64,000 bases of DNA from Paenibacillus lautus NBRC 15380 (GCF_004000945.1 NZ_BIMF01000009.1:170289-234288); one strand, 5' to 3'; positions 1 through 8,949 are shown, counted from the stretch's first letter. Notes: generated by a model from the letters alone, not told the origin. Numbers and translations are program-made.

Positions 1-557
1 GCAATCGCATATTTCAGCAGACCATTCCCGCACAAGAGATGAACGAATGGGTGAGGCGATTTACCGGCCGACGCCGGTTTATCATTCAACCCTACCTAGA
101 GCTTCGCAACCGTAACGGGGATCCGTTTGATATTCGGTCATTGGTTCAAAAGAATGACCGCGGCAGATGGTCCATCACAGGAATCGCCGCACGGCAAGGC
201 GTAAGCCAAGGGCTGACCTCAAATCTTCACGGAGGAGGCACGGCATTTCCAGCCCTTCCCTATCTAACGACTGATTTCGGAGAAGAAAAGGCTATGAAGA
301 TCATTCAGAACATCCGGGATCTGTCCGCTCAGCTTCCATCTCTGCTCGAAGAAGGATTCGGCCGACTTGGCGAGCTGGGAATCGATTTTGGCGTGGATAC
401 AAAGGGACGGGTCTGGATCCTGGAGGTCAACTCCAAACCGGGCCGCCGCGCATTTACACTAACGGGAGATGGTCACGCAGCCCGGCTGTCCGTCGAACAT
501 CCGATTCAATACGCCCGTTATTTATTGCTTCGACAACTTAGGAGGGTAAATACATGA
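1..557 (+). CDS. YheC/YheD-type ATP-grasp protein, C-terminal part (5' end outside window)
   Basis: The reading frame is open from base 3, so the gene starts before the window and only about 184 codons are seen. What remains is the C-terminal half of an ATP-grasp fold of the YheC/YheD family, which in Bacillus is associated with the endospore coat. Visible motifs are DIRSLVQKN, the glycine-rich TSNLHGGG, and the metal/ATP-binding end ELGIDFGVDTKG followed by WILEVNSKPGR, where the E and N are the usual Mg-binding pair. The stop overlaps the start of the next paralogue by 4 bases (ATGA), so the two are translationally coupled. The ligase substrate is unknown for this family. Confidence 0.88.
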   Translation, partial: NRIFQQTIPAQEMNEWVRRFTGRRRFIIQPYLELRNRNGDPFDIRSLVQKNDRGRWSITGIAARQGVSQGLTSNLHGGGTAFPALPYLTTDFGEEKAMKIIQNIRDLSAQLPSLLEEGFGRLGELGIDFGVDTKGRVWILEVNSKPGRRAFTLTGDGHAARLSVEHPIQYARYLLLRQLRRVNT

Positions 558-1927
558 GTTTGAATTTCGGAAATATTCATTTCTCGCAGCAGCCCGAAAA
601 AGTCGTCTTTTTATCCGGTTCGCTTCTAAAGAGCCTGGGGCTATCAAGCAGGAAATCGATTAAGCTTCGCATCGGTACCAACACGGTGTCCGCTGCTGTG
701 AAACCGATAGAGCGATCGGGGAAACACATCTATTTAAGCAACGGTGTCCGAAACGGAATCCACGTTCCCAGACAGGGCCCTGTCTATATCCATTCCCCCC
801 GTGAGGGAGAAATCGAGCTGGGGCCCGTGGTTGGGGTTCTGTCCGACGGACCGCATAATCCATCCAGTCCTTTTGGAGCCCGAACCTCGTATATTCGTCA
901 GCTTCTTCGTGAGGGCAACAAAAAAATGTTCGTATATGCCTTTGCTCCCCGGGATATCAACTGGCAGCGCGAAACCGTTCATGCCTATATGCTCGGTTCC
1001 GGCGGCGGTTTTGTCCGCAAAACCGTTCCACTCCCTGATGTCGTCTACAATCGCCTGCCTAGCCGGAAAACCGACTTCTCCCCTTTTACCAATCAGCTGA
1101 GAGATCGGTTTCTGAAGCGCAACATCAAGTTTTTCAATTGGGCCTTCTTCAATAAATCCGATGTGTACTCACAGCTGGACGGCGACGTGCAGGCAGGCAA
1201 ATATTTGCCGGAAACGTATAACAATCCTAGTCCCGAGCGGATTAAGGATATGATGGAACGCCATAACTTTGTGTATTATAAACCCTCAGCCGGAAGTTTA
1301 GGACTCGGGATTTACCGGTTGACCTATCTTCCCAAAAAAGGATACTTTGCGCGATATCACGGAAACGGGGGCAACACCCTCCTCAAGTTCCCGAACTTTC
1401 ATAGTTTGATGCGCATGCTTCAGGCCAAACACGGCTCCAAGCTGCGAAACTATGTTATTCAGCAAGGAATCCGCCTTATTGAAATCGATGGCTGCCCCAT
1501 CGACTTCAGATTCCATATGCATAAGAACAGCAAAAACCGCTGGTCCGTGGTTGGTATCGGCGCCAAAAAAGCCGGACGGGGGAGCGTCACGACGCATATC
1601 AAGAACGGGGGCTCCTTGATGACGCCGGAGCAGGCGCTCAGCCGGGCCTTCGGCTCCAAAGCGCGAGATGTGCTGGAGCGTGCCAAGGACGCCGCCATCG
1701 CGATGTCGGAAGCCATCGAGAATCATCATCCGCATCTGTTAGGAGAAATCGGATTCGATATCGGAATAGATGATAACGAGAGAATATGGATGTTTGAAGC
1801 AAATTCGAAGCCGGGCCGATCGATATTCAACCACCCTTCCCTGCGAGGAGAAGGAAAGGCATCGGTCGAGCATATTTTTGAACACAGTATGTATCTCAGC
1901 GGCTTCCACAGGGGGAATGACTCGTGA
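554..1927 (+). CDS. YheC/YheD-type ATP-grasp protein (copy 2)
   Basis: A 457-residue member of the YheC/YheD spore-coat-associated ATP-grasp family and the longest of the four here. About 110 N-terminal residues precede the region shared with copy 3. The ATP-grasp part starts near residue 195 and carries IDFRFHMHKN (variant of the LVQKN strand of the other copies), TTHIKNGG, and GEIGFDIGIDDN followed by FEANSKPGR with the metal-binding E and N intact. The ATG at 554 overlaps the upstream stop, with AGGAGGG just before it. The gene ends with a GTGA overlap to the next copy. Known: family is found in spore formers. Inferred: acts late in sporulation; substrate unknown. Confidence 0.9.
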   Translation: MSLNFGNIHFSQQPEKVVFLSGSLLKSLGLSSRKSIKLRIGTNTVSAAVKPIERSGKHIYLSNGVRNGIHVPRQGPVYIHSPREGEIELGPVVGVLSDGPHNPSSPFGARTSYIRQLLREGNKKMFVYAFAPRDINWQRETVHAYMLGSGGGFVRKTVPLPDVVYNRLPSRKTDFSPFTNQLRDRFLKRNIKFFNWAFFNKSDVYSQLDGDVQAGKYLPETYNNPSPERIKDMMERHNFVYYKPSAGSLGLGIYRLTYLPKKGYFARYHGNGGNTLLKFPNFHSLMRMLQAKHGSKLRNYVIQQGIRLIEIDGCPIDFRFHMHKNSKNRWSVVGIGAKKAGRGSVTTHIKNGGSLMTPEQALSRAFGSKARDVLERAKDAAIAMSEAIENHHPHLLGEIGFDIGIDDNERIWMFEANSKPGRSIFNHPSLRGEGKASVEHIFEHSMYLSGFHRGNDS

Positions 1928-3030
1928 TCAACCGAGTGGAGAGTGATGGAAGACCGGTTGTAGCCATCCTGACCATGCACGATTCGCATACGATGTTCAG
2001 AGGCAACCGGCAAAACTTTCAGGAAATCATCAAGACCGGAAAAGATATGGGCTTTCTGGTCTATGTGGTGACTGTACGTGATTTGAAGCTTGATACGGGT
2101 GCTGTCAAAGGCTACATGCTGAACAACGACCATTCCTGGGAACAGAGGCTATGTCCTCTGCCCCAGGTTATATATAACCGGATCCCCTACCGAGAGGATG
2201 AAGCGCTCCCCTGGGTTCGCCGCAAAATCAAGGAATGCCAAAAACATCCCCATATCGATATCTACAATCCACACTTCTTCAATAAGTGGCGACTGTTTGC
2301 ATGGTTGAACAAATCACGGTTAACCAAAAAGTGGACACCTCTGACCAAGCGTTTGAAGGGTTACCCTACTTTATATGAAATGATGAAGCGGAAGCCTTAC
2401 CTGTATCTTAAACCCGAGGACGGCAAAGCCGGGCAAGGAATCATGAGGGTACGGTATCAGAAAAACAAACCGCTCCCCTACCGCATACAGATACAGAACA
2501 ACAAAAACAGCACCACATACAAAGCAGCCTCCTTAGAGCGGCTTTGGAACCGTGTTTATCAGGAGACTAAAGGAAGCTCATACCTGATCCAGCAGGGAAT
2601 CGAGCTGGCCCAGGTCCACGGTCGCGCCTTCGACCTTCGCATACTTGTGCAGAAGAACGAATACGGTTTCTGGGCTGTTACAGGCATTGGAGCTCGAATG
2701 GCCGGCGCCAAGAGCATAACCACGCATGTTCCTCGCGGAGGAACGATTGAGGATCCGGAGAAGCTGCTTCCGATTGTATTTGGTCAGGAACGGTCCGATG
2801 CCATCCTTGGCGAAGTTAAGAAAGCAGCCGTGCATATGGCACGGCAGATTGAGAAGAGCTCCGGTCAAATCCATGGCGAAATGTCCATGGACCTCGGAAT
2901 TGATAGCGAAGGCGTCCTTTGGTTCTTCGAAGCCAATTCAAGACCCATGAAATTTGACGAACCCGCGATCCGGAAAAAATCACTGGAGCGGATTTTTCAA
3001 TATTCCGAATACCTGATCAATCAAAGGTAG
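1924..3030 (+). CDS. YheC/YheD-type ATP-grasp protein (copy 3)
   Basis: A 368-residue paralogue starting at GTG, overlapping the previous stop by 4 bases. The N-terminal domain (about residues 1-115) includes the PQVIYNRIPYR motif common to YheC/YheD. The ATP-grasp domain has FDLRILVQKNE, TTHVPRGG and GEMSMDLGIDSEG followed by FFEANSRP. The final motif reads EANSRPMKF rather than the NSKPGR of copies 1 and 2, so the residue pattern after the metal ligands has diverged. It is third in a co-directional string and probably co-transcribed with its neighbours. Function is inferred from the family; no substrate can be named. Confidence 0.9.
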   Translation: MINRVESDGRPVVAILTMHDSHTMFRGNRQNFQEIIKTGKDMGFLVYVVTVRDLKLDTGAVKGYMLNNDHSWEQRLCPLPQVIYNRIPYREDEALPWVRRKIKECQKHPHIDIYNPHFFNKWRLFAWLNKSRLTKKWTPLTKRLKGYPTLYEMMKRKPYLYLKPEDGKAGQGIMRVRYQKNKPLPYRIQIQNNKNSTTYKAASLERLWNRVYQETKGSSYLIQQGIELAQVHGRAFDLRILVQKNEYGFWAVTGIGARMAGAKSITTHVPRGGTIEDPEKLLPIVFGQERSDAILGEVKKAAVHMARQIEKSSGQIHGEMSMDLGIDSEGVLWFFEANSRPMKFDEPAIRKKSLERIFQYSEYLINQR

Positions 3031-3083
3031 TCCCTGCATCATCTAAAGCATCGGTTAAGGAAGACATGAAAGGAGGGGATCAT

Positions 3084-3623
3084 GTGGAAATCTCATGTCT
3101 CACTCTCTCAAGCCCGGAAGAATGGCCGCCTGCCAGGCAGCAGTGCAGCGATTTCTTCCGGCGTTACGGCAACAAACGTCTAACCCGTGAAGGTTACCAG
3201 CGCCTGGCCTCGCTATCCTATGACGAGCTGCTGCAGCCCGGCACCTCGATCATGGCAGCTACGGTTCGAAGCGATATCGGGCGCATACCTGTGGGGATTT
3301 GCTTTGCGGCGGATTATGGAGAAGATGCCTGTATGGTTGCTGTACACCCTCTATACCGCAACCGGCATATCGGCTCTTCCCTGATTCGCTCACAATTATC
3401 CAAATTCGGGCGGCTGCGATGCAAAGTGGCCGCCGATCATTCCGCAAGCTTGCAAATGTGCTTTCATGCAGGGCTCCAGGCCATAGCGCTTGAGCAAGGT
3501 CCGACGGGTAAACCTACGCTCGTTATGAGCGGAACCCTTCCCCTGCATCCATTCCACAGTTCTTCAGCATCTCGTGCTGACTCTGTTCAAGAAGGTGAAC
3601 TTCTGTGTCAAAACCCGTATTAG
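3084..3623 (+). CDS. GNAT-like N-acetyltransferase
   Basis: A protein of 179 residues from a GTG start at 3084, chosen because AGGAGG lies 7 bases before it; the in-frame ATG at 3066 has that same AGGAGG inside its coding part. The segment VAVHPLYRNRHIGSSLI (about residues 90-106 from the GTG) resembles motif A of GNAT acetyltransferases, the acetyl-CoA pyrophosphate loop (R-x-x-G-S/x). The rest is divergent, so acetyl-CoA dependence is likely but the acceptor is unknown. The 3' end overlaps the start of ATP-grasp copy 4 by 19 bases, placing it inside the array. A role in modifying the same product as the ATP-grasp enzymes is inference. Confidence 0.65.
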   Translation: MEISCLTLSSPEEWPPARQQCSDFFRRYGNKRLTREGYQRLASLSYDELLQPGTSIMAATVRSDIGRIPVGICFAADYGEDACMVAVHPLYRNRHIGSSLIRSQLSKFGRLRCKVAADHSASLQMCFHAGLQAIALEQGPTGKPTLVMSGTLPLHPFHSSSASRADSVQEGELLCQNPY

Positions 3624-4720
3624 GTATTATGACGTTATACTTGGATGAACGGAAAACGCTGGAGGAGCGGCATATCTACGAGCATATGATCAGGGAAGGA
3701 AAAGCGATGGGGCTTGATGTTTACGTCTTCACTCCCGCCGACGTTAACAGTGCCCAAGGCCTGATCAACGCCATGGAATACGATCCCGATCGCCGGAGAT
3801 GGAGCCGGAAATGGCGCTCGTTTCCCCATATGATTTTTGATCGCTGCCGCATTCAAAAGAGCCCCCGCTTCCAACAGCTGCTGCGCTTTCGTTCCCGCTA
3901 TCGGTATTTATTGTTTCTGAACAGGCCTTTACGCAACAAATGGACGATTCATCAAGTACTGTCTACCAAGAAACGCTTCCGGCCCCATCTGCCGGATACC
4001 CGGATCGTAACAAGCACAGGTGATATCCACCGGATGCTAAATGTTCATCCTACCGTCTATTTTAAACCGATCAACGGAACGGGCGGACGCGGAATTCTGC
4101 GGATTACGAAGGTCCCTGGTGTTACGGGCACGTATGAAATCCGGGGACGCAATTCCAATCGGAGCATCATTAGACCGAAACGAATGCCTTCAGGCCATTT
4201 GGCGCAATATTTGTCGGGCTGGGGCAATAAAGATCGATATCTGGTTCAAGAAGGGATACAGCTCGAACTCCCGGATGGAAGAGTGCATGATTACCGGATG
4301 CTCGTACAGAAAAACGGAGCAGGCCAATGGCAAGTGACCGGTTGTGTGGGGCGCGTCGGGGCGCCGAAGAGCGTTACCTCCAACCTGCATGGCGGCGGAC
4401 GCGCGACCAACATGGAAGAATTGTTAAGTAAATGGATCACAGATCCGGTAAAGCGCGCCAACATCCGCGAGGAAGCCGATTCCCTCGGTGTAGATGTAGC
4501 CCAATTCCTTGACGGACAGTATGGAGGCTTGTGCGAGCTTGCCCTGGATCTGGCCGTGGACAAAACCGGAAAAATTCTCCTCCTCGAGGTGAATCCGAAG
4601 CCATCAAGGGAAGTCTTCTCCCAAATCGGCGATATGGCCGCCTACCGTGAATCCATGGTGAAGCCTTTAGAATATGCGCTGTGGGTGTACAGTCAAAAAA
4701 AATCCGCGAAAAATGCTTAA
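3605..4720 (+). CDS. YheC/YheD-type ATP-grasp protein (copy 4)
   Basis: A 371-residue paralogue with GTG start at 3605 inside the end of the GNAT-like gene; AAGGTG lies upstream. The N-terminal domain begins VLGIMTLYLDE. The ATP-grasp domain shows VHDYRMLVQKN, TSNLHGGG (as in copy 1) and CELALDLAVDK followed by LLEVNPKPSR with the metal-binding E and N kept. It is closer to copy 1 in the TSNLHGGG and EVN motifs than to copies 2 and 3, suggesting two sub-lineages in the array. It ends the run; a long hairpin follows. Confidence 0.9.
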   Translation: MSKPVLGIMTLYLDERKTLEERHIYEHMIREGKAMGLDVYVFTPADVNSAQGLINAMEYDPDRRRWSRKWRSFPHMIFDRCRIQKSPRFQQLLRFRSRYRYLLFLNRPLRNKWTIHQVLSTKKRFRPHLPDTRIVTSTGDIHRMLNVHPTVYFKPINGTGGRGILRITKVPGVTGTYEIRGRNSNRSIIRPKRMPSGHLAQYLSGWGNKDRYLVQEGIQLELPDGRVHDYRMLVQKNGAGQWQVTGCVGRVGAPKSVTSNLHGGGRATNMEELLSKWITDPVKRANIREEADSLGVDVAQFLDGQYGGLCELALDLAVDKTGKILLLEVNPKPSREVFSQIGDMAAYRESMVKPLEYALWVYSQKKSAKNA

Positions 4721-4730
4721 GCCAGAAACG

Positions 4731-4783
4731 CACAAAGGCTGTTTCCAAGAGGGTACTTGCTACTCTTGGGAACAGCCTTTGTG
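4731..4783. terminator. Long hairpin between convergent genes
   Basis: Inverted repeat with arms of 21 bases (one mismatch) and an 11-base loop, lying between the ATP-grasp array and the convergent HAD gene. It lacks a clear T-tract on either side, so intrinsic termination is likely but not textbook. Confidence 0.6.
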
Positions 4784-4800
4784 ACTCCTATCTATTCTAT

Positions 4801-5487
4801 CTACTCGGCTTGATCATGAAGCTTCAGCAGGTGTGAAAAAGAATGAATAACGACGTCGGATCCCTTCAGCTCCTGCTCCCCGCCAAAGCCTGCATAGCGG
4901 CAGCCAATGACGGTTTGTCCGTTCTCTTTGCCCGCCTCCACATCCGATGACCGGTCCCCTACCATCCAGGCGTCCCGGATATCGTGTTCATCCAGCAGCA
5001 GTCTTACCAAATCCACCTTGGAAGCCGTTCCATGCTCTCCGGCACTGTAGACGCCTTCAAAAAGCGACATGATCCCTCTCGCTTCGGCTATGCCTTTCAC
5101 GTAATGCTCCAAGCCGTTGCTGGCAACAAACAATCGGACGCCGCGCCGTTGAAGCTCCTCCAGCGTCTCCTTCACCTCAGGATACAATACGGCTGCTTCA
5201 TTGTTTAAGCCTTCGAGCTCCAGCTGCAGCAGCAGCTCGTCGGCACGGCGATGGGCCGCCTGCGTTCCATTCGGTATGACAATCTTCCAAATGTCTTCGA
5301 GCAGCATTCCCAGACATCCAAGCATGAGCTCCTCATCCGGCGTTTCGCCCTCATAATGCCCCTCTTCACGCAAAATGTCGAACAATTTGTGATAGGCGGG
5401 CAGCAGCAGGGTCTCCGTCTGAAACAGCGTTCCATCCATGTCAAATATCATCGCTTCCGGCTTGATCAACGTTGCTGTATTTTCCAA
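4801..5487 (-). CDS. HAD-superfamily hydrolase (phosphatase)
   Basis: A 228-residue HAD phosphohydrolase, probably cytosolic. Motif I is FDMDGTLF (residues 15-22, nucleophile Asp16 and acid/base Asp18), motif II lies at VASNG near residue 120, and motif IV is MVGDRSSDVEAG near 190. The helical cap between residues 25 and 95 places it in the HAD subfamily I / phosphoglycolate-phosphatase-like group. The substrate cannot be read from sequence. ATG at 5487 is preceded by GGGAAGGA. The gene converges on the ATP-grasp array and is monocistronic as far as seen. Confidence 0.85.
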   Translation of the reverse strand: MENTATLIKPEAMIFDMDGTLFQTETLLLPAYHKLFDILREEGHYEGETPDEELMLGCLGMLLEDIWKIVIPNGTQAAHRRADELLLQLELEGLNNEAAVLYPEVKETLEELQRRGVRLFVASNGLEHYVKGIAEARGIMSLFEGVYSAGEHGTASKVDLVRLLLDEHDIRDAWMVGDRSSDVEAGKENGQTVIGCRYAGFGGEQELKGSDVVIHSFSHLLKLHDQAE

Positions 5488-5680
5488 TTTGGTCCTTCCC
5501 TTCCCTTTGCTCCATATAATCTGATTCTAGTCTAATCTTTCCTCATCATATAGGAACCATATCACATCTGCAAACCCCATTTCCTCATTACTTTTGATCT
5601 ATCGCCTGTAAAATATGCGTAACTAGGGGAGCTTTATAGTTGTTATACATATAACGAGTACGAATGAGAGGGTGATTGAC

Positions 5681-5959
5681 ATGCCTGGAACAAGGGAGTC
5701 TGATACTGCGCCGTCAATTGGGCAGCTGGAAGACGAGCTGCTGACAGAGCTAAGCCGCTATGAGCCTCATGAACAAGCTGCCATTCTCAAGCGGATGGTG
5801 AGCCGCCTTAAGAAAGGACGGTATGTCCGCAGCCCGATCGTTATTGTTAAAGAGATGATCCGGACGCCGCTTGTATGGCTCCTGCTGTCCATGGGGATGA
5901 TGATCCCCATCCTGTTCTATATTCTGTTCGTTTGGGTATCGCTGGCGGTTGAAGGGTAA
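5681..5959 (+). CDS. Small protein with one C-terminal membrane segment
   Basis: A 92-residue protein of unknown function. The ATG at 5681 was preferred to the GTG at 5672 because AGAGGGTG sits 6 bases before it. Residues 1-60 are hydrophilic and probably helical (charged, many Glu/Lys/Arg); residues about 63-88 form one hydrophobic segment near the C terminus, suggesting a tail-anchored protein facing the cytosol. Nothing beyond this can be assigned. An AT-rich 14-base palindrome (5642-5655) lies about 25 bases upstream. Confidence 0.6.
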   Translation: MPGTRESDTAPSIGQLEDELLTELSRYEPHEQAAILKRMVSRLKKGRYVRSPIVIVKEMIRTPLVWLLLSMGMMIPILFYILFVWVSLAVEG

Positions 5960-5990
5960 TAGGGTGACGGTAGGTGCCTCCTGATTGGCC

Positions 5991-6200
5991 TTACCGTTTG
6001 AAGGCCGGACGCGGCCGCCAAATCATTAATATGGCAGCGCACCATACAGAGGTAATTACCGGAAGATACTTGAGACCCTTCAACCCATCTTCGTCTCCTC
6101 CATATAACACGTGCGATATCACGGCAATTACTTCATTCAGAATGACCCCGCCCGCAAAACCTCCGATTAAAGCCATTACCAACACCGCAAGGCCTTTCAT
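5991..6200 (-). CDS. Small two-helix membrane protein (DUF5957-like, tentative)
   Basis: A 69-residue protein with two hydrophobic helices (about 5-31 and 45-61) joined by a short acidic, glycine-rich loop. Length and layout recall the DUF5957 family, but this is from memory and tentative. ATG at 6200 has AGGGG upstream, and that binding site overlaps the stop codon of the membrane gene before it, so the two form a small operon with 6 bases between them. Role unknown. Confidence 0.6.
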   Translation of the reverse strand: MKGLAVLVMALIGGFAGGVILNEVIAVISHVLYGGDEDGLKGLKYLPVITSVWCAAILMIWRPRPAFKR

Positions 6201-6206
6201 TTCAAT

Positions 6207-6605
6207 CTACCCCTCCTGTCCCTGACGATAGGACGGCGGTACGGAGCGCGCCGTATCCACCGCGAGCCAGAACAATCCGATGGCAATAACCGGATGCCAT
6301 GCACCCGCACCAGGGAAATTGGCCGTGAAATATTGGCTGAAAACCAATAACAACAGGACCAATGATCTCCATTTATACTTGGCGGGCAGCTTGCCTGCAA
6401 AACCTGAAAGCAGCATAAGCAGCGGCACAATTTCAAAAAAATGGACAAACAGGGTATGACTTCTCCACATCGAACCATCGTGAAACAGCGCCATCCCGGC
6501 AAATAGAGTCTGAATGGCAATGCAAACAACAAAAATCCATGCCAGCCCTATTGAAATCCAGACGGCGAGCGGTGTTTTTCTTACAGATGAAGCTTGTTGA
6601 CTCAT
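6207..6605 (-). CDS. Four-helix membrane protein (DUF6220-like, tentative)
   Basis: A 132-residue integral membrane protein with four predicted helices (about 15-38, 49-66, 80-95, 100-116). Features W-R-S-H-T in the loop before helix 2 and an IQTLFAG-type segment resemble the DUF6220 family; this assignment is tentative. It is the first gene of a two-gene unit with the small membrane protein that follows, and is divergent from the response regulator gene, with which it shares a 184-base intergenic region. Function unknown. Confidence 0.6.
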   Translation of the reverse strand: MSQQASSVRKTPLAVWISIGLAWIFVVCIAIQTLFAGMALFHDGSMWRSHTLFVHFFEIVPLLMLLSGFAGKLPAKYKWRSLVLLLLVFSQYFTANFPGAGAWHPVIAIGLFWLAVDTARSVPPSYRQGQEG

Positions 6606-6789
6606 ATCGGTATCCCTCCCCTCTCTTATTTCATAATCTTTACGGGTACCATCCTATCACCGGAATGTTGTGATCTTGTGATGATGGGTTGCGTATTCCG
6701 TGAAATTTTCCAATTGCGGCTGGAAACCGTATATAATGGGGTGGATTTAGGGTTAAACCTAACGAATCAAAAGAAAGGCAGGATTCAGC

Positions 6790-7476
6790 ATGGCACATAC
6801 CTTGCTTCTTGTGGACGATGAACGGAAAGTCATAGAATTTATGGAGCCGTTCCTCCGGCAAGAGGGATTTCAGATTGTTACCGCAGCCACAGGTACGGAG
6901 GCTTTGGCCAAAGCGAGGGATTTCAAGCCTTCCCTGGTCATACTCGATTGGATGCTGCCTGAATTAAGCGGCATTGAGGTATGCCGCGAGCTCAGAAAAT
7001 CAAGCCGTGTCGGCATCATTATGGTTACGGCAAGGATTGAGGAGACGGATAAACTAATCGGGCTTGAGGTAGGGGCGGATGATTATATGACCAAGCCTTT
7101 CTCACTCCGCGAGCTGGCTGCCCGGATTCGTTCAGTTCTGCGCAGAATGGAAGGCGGTTCGGTATCCGAAGATTTGCTTGAGCGCGGCGAATTAACGATC
7201 TCGGAAACCCAATGCCGGGTATGGAAACGCGGCCAGGAGATCCAGCTGACTCCTACCGAATTCAAGCTCCTCCTTACCCTTGCTTCCAGACCGGGCGTGG
7301 TATACAGCCGTTTGCAGCTGCTTCAAGCGGCCATGGAGGACGATATCCATAATGATGAACGGACCGCGGACGCCCATATCAGCCGGATCCGCAAAAAAAT
7401 CGAAGATGACCCTGCCGAGCCGGTTTTTATAAAAACGGTGTATGGATTCGGTTACCGGTTTGAACAGCAGCCATGA
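6790..7476 (+). CDS. OmpR/PhoB-family response regulator
   Basis: A 228-residue two-component response regulator. The receiver domain (1-115) has the acidic pair Asp9/Asp10, phospho-acceptor Asp53 in ILDWMLPE, Thr80 and Lys102 in MTKPF. The C-terminal winged-helix DNA-binding domain (about 130-226) contains the typical LTPTEFKLL and RTADAHISRIRKKIE segments and ends with TVYGFGYRF. It overlaps the kinase gene by 4 bases, so both are translated from one message. A TATAAT-like box lies about 50 bases upstream with a weak -35. The signal sensed is unknown. Confidence 0.93.
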   Translation: MAHTLLLVDDERKVIEFMEPFLRQEGFQIVTAATGTEALAKARDFKPSLVILDWMLPELSGIEVCRELRKSSRVGIIMVTARIEETDKLIGLEVGADDYMTKPFSLRELAARIRSVLRRMEGGSVSEDLLERGELTISETQCRVWKRGQEIQLTPTEFKLLLTLASRPGVVYSRLQLLQAAMEDDIHNDERTADAHISRIRKKIEDDPAEPVFIKTVYGFGYRFEQQP

Positions 7477-8843
7477 GTGTTGGACGCAAAATATTCATCG
7501 TGATGTCGTCGTTTATTATCGGATTCAGCACCGTATTCGTCCTTCTTACGTATATCGTGATCCGCGACTCCATGGATGTCATACTGCAAACCTCGCGTAA
7601 AGAAGAAATGAATCAGCTTCAAGACAAGCTGCTCAGCTACTATGTGAAGAACGGGCATACCTTCAATGCCATACAGGATAAGGCATGGTTAGCCGAAAGT
7701 CCGCGTGCAGCCGACCGTCAGGAAAGTATGCTGCTGGTATCCAGGGAACAAACGATACTGTTGCATGAGGGAGACGCGGTGGAGAAGCAGATCAAACGCT
7801 TGGGGGTTAAACGAACGTTATATTTTGAAGGCGAACCGATCGCGGACATGTATTATTATGATACGGATGTGGCAAACCTGACCAAGCTTCGGATCGGCAC
7901 GCCCACCTCCATCATCATTCTGTTGGGGGGAGGTACTGTCCTCTTCGTCCTGCTCTCCCTCGGAGCCGCCTACTGGGTATCGCGGAGGCTGACCGCGCCG
8001 TTGCGCAAACTCGTACCGGCCATCGAACGACTCGGTCAAGGCGAGTACGGTGTTCAGGCTCCCGTCACATCGGAGGATGAATACGGGAGGGTCGCGGTTG
8101 CTTTCAACGGAATGTCTTCCAGGCTCGAGCAGTCCGAGACGGTCCGCCGCAATCTGGTGGCTGATGTCGCGCACGAGCTTCGAACACCGCTGACGATCGT
8201 AAGAGGCAAGCTGGATCTGCTTCAACAGAGCAGGCAACCGATCCAGCCGGAACACTTGCTTCCCATCCAGGATGAGTTGATTCGCTTAACCCGTCTCGTG
8301 GGCGACCTCCACCAACTATCTCTGGCCGAAGCGAAGCAGCTGCCGCTGGTTCGGAAACCCACGGACATGCTGGTTCTTCTGGGTCAGATACAGGAGCGCA
8401 TCGAGCCAGATGCCGACGCCAAGAACTTGACCCTGCGTTTGACGAGCACTACGGAGCGCACCTCCGTTCCCGTGGATTCAAGCCGAACCACACAGGCGTT
8501 TCTGAATCTATTCATCAACGCGGTCCGGTATACACCCCAAGGCGGGCTTGTCCACACCACGTTACAAGAGGAGCCCGCTTCCGGCATGCTTCGAATTGAT
8601 ATTCGGGATACAGGTCCAGGGATTGAGGAGGAGCATCTTCCCTATCTCTTTGACCGCTTCTACCGCACGGATGAAGCACGTGCGCGGCATCAAGGCGGCA
8701 TGGGACTGGGTCTGGCGATTGCCAAGGAATTTATCGTATCTCATGGTGGCACGATTCAGGCAGAGAGCCAGCAGGGGCAAGGAACTACATTTACGGTCCG
8801 GCTGCCCTATCATGACTCGGATCAGCAGCCGTACGGGATATAA
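7473..8843 (+). CDS. Sensor histidine kinase
   Basis: A 456-residue membrane histidine kinase. Helix 1 is about residues 8-30, an extracytoplasmic sensor of roughly 115 residues follows, and helix 2 is about 146-168. HAMP (170-222) leads into HisKA with phospho-acceptor His234 in DVAHELRTPLT. The catalytic domain has the N box (NLFINAVRYTPQ), G1 (DTGPGIEEE), F box (FDRFYR) and G2 (GGMGLGLAI), so all catalytic motifs are intact. ATG overlaps the regulator stop. No ABC exporter or other obvious target is adjacent. Confidence 0.93.
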   Translation: MSVGRKIFIVMSSFIIGFSTVFVLLTYIVIRDSMDVILQTSRKEEMNQLQDKLLSYYVKNGHTFNAIQDKAWLAESPRAADRQESMLLVSREQTILLHEGDAVEKQIKRLGVKRTLYFEGEPIADMYYYDTDVANLTKLRIGTPTSIIILLGGGTVLFVLLSLGAAYWVSRRLTAPLRKLVPAIERLGQGEYGVQAPVTSEDEYGRVAVAFNGMSSRLEQSETVRRNLVADVAHELRTPLTIVRGKLDLLQQSRQPIQPEHLLPIQDELIRLTRLVGDLHQLSLAEAKQLPLVRKPTDMLVLLGQIQERIEPDADAKNLTLRLTSTTERTSVPVDSSRTTQAFLNLFINAVRYTPQGGLVHTTLQEEPASGMLRIDIRDTGPGIEEEHLPYLFDRFYRTDEARARHQGGMGLGLAIAKEFIVSHGGTIQAESQQGQGTTFTVRLPYHDSDQQPYGI

Positions 8844-8869
8844 TAGCCCCATAACTCCTATCTAACATA

Positions 8870-8917
8870 AACAATGACAGTCCCGGACAGATATCGACCG
8901 GGCCTGTCATTGTTTTA
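8870..8917. terminator. Intrinsic terminator after the two-component operon
   Basis: Arms ACAATGACAG / CTGTCATTGT plus inner CCCGG / CCGGG, followed by TTTT on the plus strand. The symmetrical arms may also stop cotJ transcription from the other side. Confidence 0.8.
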
Positions 8918-8949
8918 TTCATTCGGATATCGAAACGATATCCTCTCCC

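Noticed and set aside
1298..1735. Reverse-strand frames inside the ATP-grasp genes
   Set aside because: All are antisense shadows without start signals; the plus-strand proteins carry conserved motifs.
5642..5655. Palindrome GTTATACATATAAC as an operator
   Set aside because: AT-rich and short; may simply contain the promoter -10. No regulator can be linked.
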